Shown here: positions 58,745 through 64,000 of the stretch, in pieces
Numbering within the stretch: position 1 is the first letter of the stretch
Layout: each line of letters begins with the position of its first letter
Translations under genes and position numbers: made by a program
The notes under the pieces: model-generated
What the model was told of the DNA's origin: nothing
What the model saw: the letters and a program-made list of their open reading frames with translations, nothing else
The model's database searches: none
Origin: Euptelea pleiosperma
Lineage: Eukaryota > Streptophyta > Magnoliopsida > Ranunculales > Eupteleaceae
Assembly: GCA_035048495.1 (NCBI GenBank)
Contig: CM068543.1
Location: 33,605,096-33,669,095 of the forward strand
DNA: 64,000 bases
Direction: 5' to 3'

Positions 58745-58910
58745 GACCCACGTGGCACACTCTTAGTGGATACTGACTGTATGGATTTTAGCCAATTACT
58801 AGGTGGACCTACAAACCAAAAATAAACCGGATCAGTGATTCGTAGGTGTTGGATTGAAATTATTTTCATGGGTTGATTTTAACCATAGGAATTTGAGCAT
58901 AACAAATGAA
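58745..58910. repeat. Fold-back MITE, single arm
   Basis: CCCACGTGGCACACTCTTAG, then CTGACTGTATGG, GGTGGACCTACAAACCAAAA and TTTTCATGGGTTGATTTTAACC match the left halves of the 19,040 and 2,866 elements. The right arm is missing and GGGCC-rich repeat DNA follows directly. Confidence 0.55.
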
Positions 58911-58919
58911 GGTAATAGG

Positions 58920-59115
58920 GCCTTGGCTCGGACCAGGCTCCAATTCAGGCTCAAGGCCCGGTCCGCCACCAACCCCTGAATCATATTTTGGGCCAAGCTT
59001 GGACCGGGCCACGGGTTGGGCTCAGGCTGTATTTTGGGACCTAGGCCGGACCAATCTAATTCACGGGCTAGGCCTGAATTAAACGGGCTGGGCTCGGGTC
59101 GGGCCACGGGCCAAA
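58920..59115. repeat. GGGCC/GGCCC-rich dispersed repeat
   Basis: Alternating GGCCCGG, CGGGCCACGGG and GGGCTCGGGTCGGGCC words ending in GGGCCAAATTGCCATGC. The complementary GCATGG/GGCAATTTGGCC ending is at 56,345-56,365, so the two may be one MITE-like family. Superfamily unassigned. Confidence 0.4.
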
Positions 59116-59189
59116 TTGCCATGCTTACATCTGCCTAAGCAACTTTATAAGGTCGTGGATGTGACTCTACTGGCAATTTAATTAAGTTT

Positions 59190-59532
59190 GGGTCAGGCTC
59201 AGCGGACACATATTTTCACACAATTAATTTTGGTGTACCCACATGGAAGATAAATCAATAGCTGATTTTTGGAGAGGGATGATCACCCCTACTAAAAATA
59301 AGCCCATTATGAAATTTCTAACACCATCAAATGTGGGTTTCAAGTGAACGGTACGAAATAGACGGTCTATAATTCATCAACTCTTAAACCATGCTATGAA
59401 TATCAGAATGATTTGAATTTTTGTGAGGGTGATCTCCATCCTCACCAAAATCATCCCGTTCCAAAACTTCTAATTTATATATTGGTCCCCATGATTTTTA
59501 TGTGTGAAAATATGTGTCCGCGGAGCCTAACC
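59190..59532. mobile_element. MITE with GCGGACACATATTTTCACACA inverted ends
   Basis: The left end GGGTCAGGCTCAGCGGACAC..TTTTCACACA and the right end (complement GGTTAGGCTCCGCGGACAC) are inverted repeats of about 40 bp. The flanks share TTAAGTTT, which may be an 8-bp target duplication (the exact edges are off by one or two bases). No coding sequence. Confidence 0.6.
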
Positions 59533-59690
59533 ATTTAAGTTTATCCATTCCAAGATCAAAGTAGTTGAGATGGAATCACTTTTCAACAAACAAATATGTG
59601 GAGTTTTTCTCCTTTACATCCTATCCCCATAAACCTACTCTCCTACTTGGATATAAATCCTAATAAGATAAATAATTTAAAAAAAAATCT

Positions 59691-60240
59691 TATAACGGTA
59701 ACACTTCAACCCCGTTTGTGGGGTCCATCAGATTTTGTAACGGCCATTATAACGGTAACACTTCAACCCCGTTATGTTATTTAGAAAATAGCGCCAAAAC
59801 CGAAAAAGAGGCTGTGTTATAAAGTAAATAATGGCTGTTATTTTTTCTATTATCAAAATTATTTTGAACAAATAAATTTAGGGTATTTTAGTAAACCCCT
59901 CCTGAGATTTGAAAATAATTAGTAATACCCCCTTATACTTTCAAACTTTAGGATTACTCCCCTTGACCTAGTTTAACCATCATTTGACTAACGTTAAAAC
60001 ATGACATGCATCATGCGCCTGTTAATGCACCTAGGTCAAGGGGGGTAATCCTAATGTTTGAAAGTATAAGAGGGTATCTCTAATTACTTTTGAATTTCAG
60101 AGGGGTGTTACTAAAATACCCATAAATTTAAAAATAAATAAAATACGTACTCTTATGATGTTTTTGACTCTGAAGTGACTGATATGACTTGTTATAACAG
60201 CCGTTATAACGGTCATAACGGTAACATTAAGTGTCCACTA
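59691..60240. repeat. ATAACGGTAAC-type repeat interrupted by a Mutator-type MITE
   Basis: A 26-bp direct repeat starting TATAACGGTAACACTTCAAC stands at 59,691 and 59,748. After the nested element, AACAGCCGTTATAACGGTCA and ATAACGGTAACATTAAG follow (60,195-60,235). They look like the two parts of one older repeat. Similar words occur inside the Tourist-like element at 14,251. Confidence 0.4.
59881..60121. mobile_element. Mutator-type MITE with perfect 9-bp target duplication
   Basis: 241 bp with about 95-bp inverted arms: the left starts GGGTATTTTAGTAAACCCC, and the right is the complement of GGGTATTTTAGTAACACCCC. Arms share ATACTTTCAAAC.TTAGGATTAC and CCTTGACCTAG. It is flanked by ATAAATTTA on both sides (59,872-59,880; 60,122-60,130). 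Long inverted ends plus 9 bp fit Mutator-type insertion. Confidence 0.85.
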
Positions 60241-60597
60241 TAATGTTATAGCAGACCATTGCAGTCTGGTTTGACGAGTAGGTCGAACACGTGTACGTCT
60301 ACGTTGGGTTTAACGTCCTGTTTAGTTTGTTCACACGTGAACGGATATCATCAGTAACGTTACAGGCTGCATGCGGCTGGTAGTTGGATGGATAACATAG
60401 TCTTGGATTCTAAGTCACAAGTTTTAGAGTACGAAATAGGACGTTATATAGCCTTGTCGGTATTCAAACCCTGGTGTCCCACAAAGACTACGCCAAGGAC
60501 TACGCAAAGATTGGTTGGTGCCTTATCTAATGGTTTGCTCCGGGAAAGTTTGATAGCTAGTGATCACTTGGTTCCTAGCTCTTACTCATGTTCTATG

Positions 60598-61022
60598 TTT
60601 TAAAAACCGAACCGGTGATCAAACAAAAATTTTGATGAATTGGTCGAACTGAGGTCGGACCATGGTTCAATGTGGTCCACTGGTTTGTATTTATTAAATA
60701 ATTTTAAAAATACGTTATTAAGAAAAATTTAAAAATATATAAGAAATTAAAAAAGAGGTCAGTAGTGAAGATTTAGCTAGATTTTGGACAAGGAGAAAAC
60801 CTCCAAATATTCTATTAGACTATAGACAAAATACCAAATTTTAGGACTGCAATTGTGGGGATTTTCATGTTTCAAACAGTTCATAAGAACCGGTGGTTCG
60901 ATAGGTTTGACAGTCGAACCACTGGTTTTGAAAAAACCGTTGGTTCCCTTCAAACTTCAGGTTCAACATGAACCGGACCAATATTTTTTTAAAATCCGGT
61001 TGATCCGGTCTGGTTTTTAATA
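60598..61022. repeat. Candidate TIR element with AAAAACCGAACCGG ends
   Basis: TTTAAAAACCGAACCGGTGATCAA at the left mirrors TTGATCCGGTCTGGTTTTTAAT at the right; the interior is full of AACCGG/CCGGTT words. No target duplication was identified. Confidence 0.45.
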
Positions 61023-61467
61023 CACTGCTCATTTTAACTTAGGCCCAAAAATGCCTTTACCTAAACAGTAAAAACTAAACCCGTTTGGATTGCCATTTTT
61101 TGAAAAAAATATTTTATTCAAAACTGAAGTACATTTCTGAAAATATATTTTTGAAAATGTGTTTTTTCTTAAAAAGAAAAAGTCATTTGATGGTCATTAA
61201 TGCAAAATGTCTTTATCTTCTCTTGGTGGGCCCCACCACTATAATTGATGAGAGTGATAGACGGGGAGGGATGGGAGTAGGATTTCTTTGTTTATTATGT
61301 TCATTGGGATTAAATTATGTTATATTGCTTAGGATTAGTCTTTTTATTAATATACAAATATTTTCTTTCTATTCCTTATCATCTGTAATTCTCAATATAA
61401 AACCCTCTCAGGGCTAGTGGAAATCATCTAAAAACATTCAATAAATATTACTTAATGTTTTCTATCA
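61023..61467 (+). repeat. Possible copia LTR end
   Basis: Sequence ending AATGTTTTCTATCA is followed at once by TGGTATCAGTG (61,468-61,478), close to the tRNA-Met primer-binding site (TGGTATCAGAG). This is the arrangement at the 3' edge of a copia LTR. No pol remnant follows, and the left LTR edge could not be placed. Confidence 0.35.
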
Positions 61468-61859
61468 TGGTATCAGTGTTACTGATCTGCTGAGATCATG
61501 TTCAGGTTCTTGGTGAGTCAATTCACCGACGGATAGTGCCTCCGCTACTTAGCGGATCGGACCTAAAACTTTAGTTTTTTTAATTTCCTTTTTAAGATGC
61601 CACCCCTCGATCTCAAAACTAAAATTTTATTTTTTAGATCATCTCTAAGTCGTACCGTCCACTATAATATTGCCCTTTCATGTCCATAACCAGTGTGCAA
61701 GCCATGAGCCACCACGTCGTTGCTTGTCCATGCCACAACCATGCTATTGCCCATGTTAGTTTCATTACTGCCATTTCTAAATATCCATCGCCGATTTGAA
61801 TAGTCTCAGTCGTCGAATATCTCTTCTTATACCAGTATGGCATAGATCATGGGCCAAGA

Positions 61860-64000
61860 TAGATAGAAAGAGAAATAGGAGAGATGTGAGAGAAAATACA
61901 AAAATATAGCATTGGAGGGTCTTGAACCCTGGTCTTTTTTATTCTCTCTCATCTACTCCACAAATTAGTCAAACTAGTTTTTTGATGTCAATTGGTGTGG
62001 CTTTTAACACCTTAGTCATTCTCTTGGTCTTTAGCTATTCTTCTCTTTCTTAGTCCTTGTTCCGGCTCTACGATCCATTGGCTTTGCCCGTACATGGCTT
62101 CTATCTTCTTACCTAGCCTACTGGCTCTTTAAGCTTTGATAGAAGTCTTCTGTGGTTGATCGTGGGCCCGTCAGTCCTTGAGAATCGCCCGATAGGGTCT
62201 CTTGCAAGTGAAAAAGCATGTAATGAGATTCTAGTAAAACGGCTTGATACTGGACTATCTGAAATGTGTATATTTCATGCAAATAGTCGATTTTGGTCTA
62301 AAGAATGTGTTCTACACACTAGAAGAAACTCTTACGTGAAAAAGTCAATGAAAAGACAAGTTTTACGTAGGAGAACGTGACATCGTTATAAGGATAATGG
62401 CTTAAAATAAGCACTTTTGAGTGAATATCACAACCCCCAACTAGCATATTGCCAATCCTTGGCAATTATTGCGAAATAGGTGTGCTAAAAAGGGCTTGGC
62501 ATAATATGCATGAAAACGTATTTGCATTACTCAGAAAAACTCCGTTTTGTCAAATTATTTCAAGGATGCAAGAAATCATTCACAAATTAGAACTTATCAG
62601 CAAAATGCGCACTTTTACAAATGGATCTTCAAACAAAAGATTACTTAGACTTAGTGTGTGTGTGTTCAACATCATCCTTATCTGGCAGTAGAGATATCTG
62701 GATCTCCTTAGAGACTATATGCCTCGACCTTAATCCTCACTTGTATACCACTTAAAAGTGAATCACTCAGAAATGGTTTCATACTTTTCTCTCAAATTAT
62801 ATGTGAGGAGATGAATATAGAAACTGGCAAATGTCTCACATATATAGTTCTTGAATAGAGGGTATAAGAAGATTTAAGAAGATCTCATGATTGGAATGTT
62901 ATATCACTTAAGAATGTCGGATCAAACTCTATAATTTCTCTTTCCTCCATTCTCCACACTAGATGATGGTACTAATCTAGAATCAAATAGGACTTGCATA
63001 GGTTGTATTGAGGCTTATGATAGGTTCAGAAAAGAAGGGTATTCTAGAATTCAAAAATTATGAGAGGGTATCTCACTACTCTTCGCAACTTTTTCCAGGT
63101 GTAGTAGTTCCTTGACTTTTCTTCTTTTTTTTTTCCAATTTTTGTCTTTTTGGATATTGTTCAGCATTCTTTTTCCTTTCATTATTTCTTTCTGATCATG
63201 TTTCCTTTCAGCTAGAACCATTTGTTTTGTTTTGTTTTCTTTTCATTTCTTGGTTTCTATCTTTTCATGGAGTAATCATACCAAATATTCTTTGATCCCT
63301 CTCAGAAGTAGGTTATCGTATTGAACTTTTTCTTTTTTTTTGGATTGGGTTTTTGGTTAATGGGTTAACAAGAAAAGGTCTTCATCAAAAGGCTCAAAAA
63401 TGGTTTCTAACGGTATGGATGTTAGGGAAGCTAAAAAGTCTGATTGTTTAGAAAGATGGCCTATATCATTTTCTAGGGTTTGTACTTACATCTTTGATGT
63501 CTCAGATGGATATAGAGAAGGTTCTTTATGTAATAATCCAAATTTGATGTCGTTCCGAGTTTCATGACCAAAGCAAAGGTTAATGAGATCACTCAATGAA
63601 AATATTTGGGGACTAGAAGAATTGTGAGTCATCTTGTGACTCAGAATAATTTTATAACCCTCAAAAAGGATGAAAAGCTTAAAAGCTCACTCGGTTAGGT
63701 CTCCATAATTGTTCTTCTTGGATCTCTAGATAATCTAAACTTTGGATAATTCTGACGTTGATATGTGAACATTTTCGCTGAATCTGAGTTTTCGAAGATT
63801 TTTCAATCCACTGTAGTAATGTTTGCTTTTAAATTGAATGAAGAGCTAATAAGTGGTTTTTCAAAATAGACATCCATTTCAATAAATAACTTTACGAAAA
63901 GTTTGTACTCATCATTGTAAAGGATTTGAAAAGCATTTCGAAAGTACTCCAAACTTTGTAAAACACAGGTTATCACCCAAATATGAAGACATGAGTTTTG
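61860..64000 (-). mobile_element. Second, diverged Athila-like element, partial (3' LTR end and 3' internal region)
   Basis: 61,860-62,430 matches the last 560 bp or so of the Athila-like LTR (for example GGTCTTGAACCCTGGTCTT, CTCTTTAAGCTTTGATA, AAATAAGCACTTTTGAGTGA). The LTR edge TGATATTC (minus) is at 62,430 next to the same polypurine tract (GTTGGGGGTTG). 62,431-64,000 follows the 3' internal region of the first element up to ACATGAGTTTTG at the window edge. Divergence is large (many substitutions and indels), so it is an older insertion. Its pol would lie beyond the window. Confidence 0.8.

Noticed and set aside
60388..60603. 71-codon plus-strand frame near the right-hand MITEs
   Set aside because: No recognisable motif; sits between two repeats and ends at the edge of one.

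Overview
This window is nuclear DNA of a flowering plant. The evidence is GT-AG introns, Ty1/copia and Ty3/gypsy LTR retrotransposons of plant lineages (Sirevirus-like, Athila-like), a plant L1-type LINE, Tourist/hAT/Mutator-type MITEs, and one interrupted gene whose product looks plastid- or mitochondrion-targeted. I cannot name the species. Most of the 64 kb is layered transposable-element DNA; only one ordinary host gene is evident.

Layout. 1-2,860: nothing recognised. 2,860-4,210: three small MITEs of different superfamilies. 4,519-8,171: a Mutator-like element with about 160-bp inverted ends and a 9-bp target duplication; it carries what looks like a captured host exon (minus strand) and is split by a solo LTR (4,681-6,958). 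8,830-18,318: one plus-strand LINE, broken by a 3.5-kb solo LTR (9,284-12,763) and by a reversed Sirevirus-type solo LTR (13,489-16,027) that itself holds a 945-bp Tourist-like element. 18,101-31,317 and 46,227-51,032: two copies (A, B) of a 4.8-kb tandem segmental duplication. Copy A is interrupted by an 8.4-kb Sirevirus-like copia element (20,618-29,001); copy B keeps the empty site. Between the copies lie about 350 bp of unexplained junction DNA and a 14.5-kb Athila-like gypsy element on the minus strand (31,666-46,186) with nearly identical LTRs but two nonsense codons in reverse transcriptase. 51,033-55,126: the rest of the host gene. 55,127-61,860: intergenic DNA with MITEs. 61,860-64,000: the 3' end of a second, diverged Athila-like element in the same orientation, running off the window.

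The host gene (47,695-55,126, plus strand) has nine exons, all of whole codons (every intron in phase 0), and encodes a 418-residue protein that I recognise as the DUF3326 family shared by plants and cyanobacteria. Exons 1-4 are repeated intact in copy A (19,593-30,020), but copy A ends inside intron 4 and is a truncated pseudogene. In the complete copy, exon 5 and the end of intron 4 are repeated as an exact 177-bp tandem duplication. It keeps the frame and supplies two identical splice acceptors.

Relative order of events: LINE, then the segmental duplication (its left breakpoint lies in the LINE), then the Sirevirus insertion in copy A (its LTRs differ at many sites and site B is empty), then the Athila insertion at the junction (LTRs differ at only about ten sites seen by eye). 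All identities are eye estimates; no alignment or database search was run.
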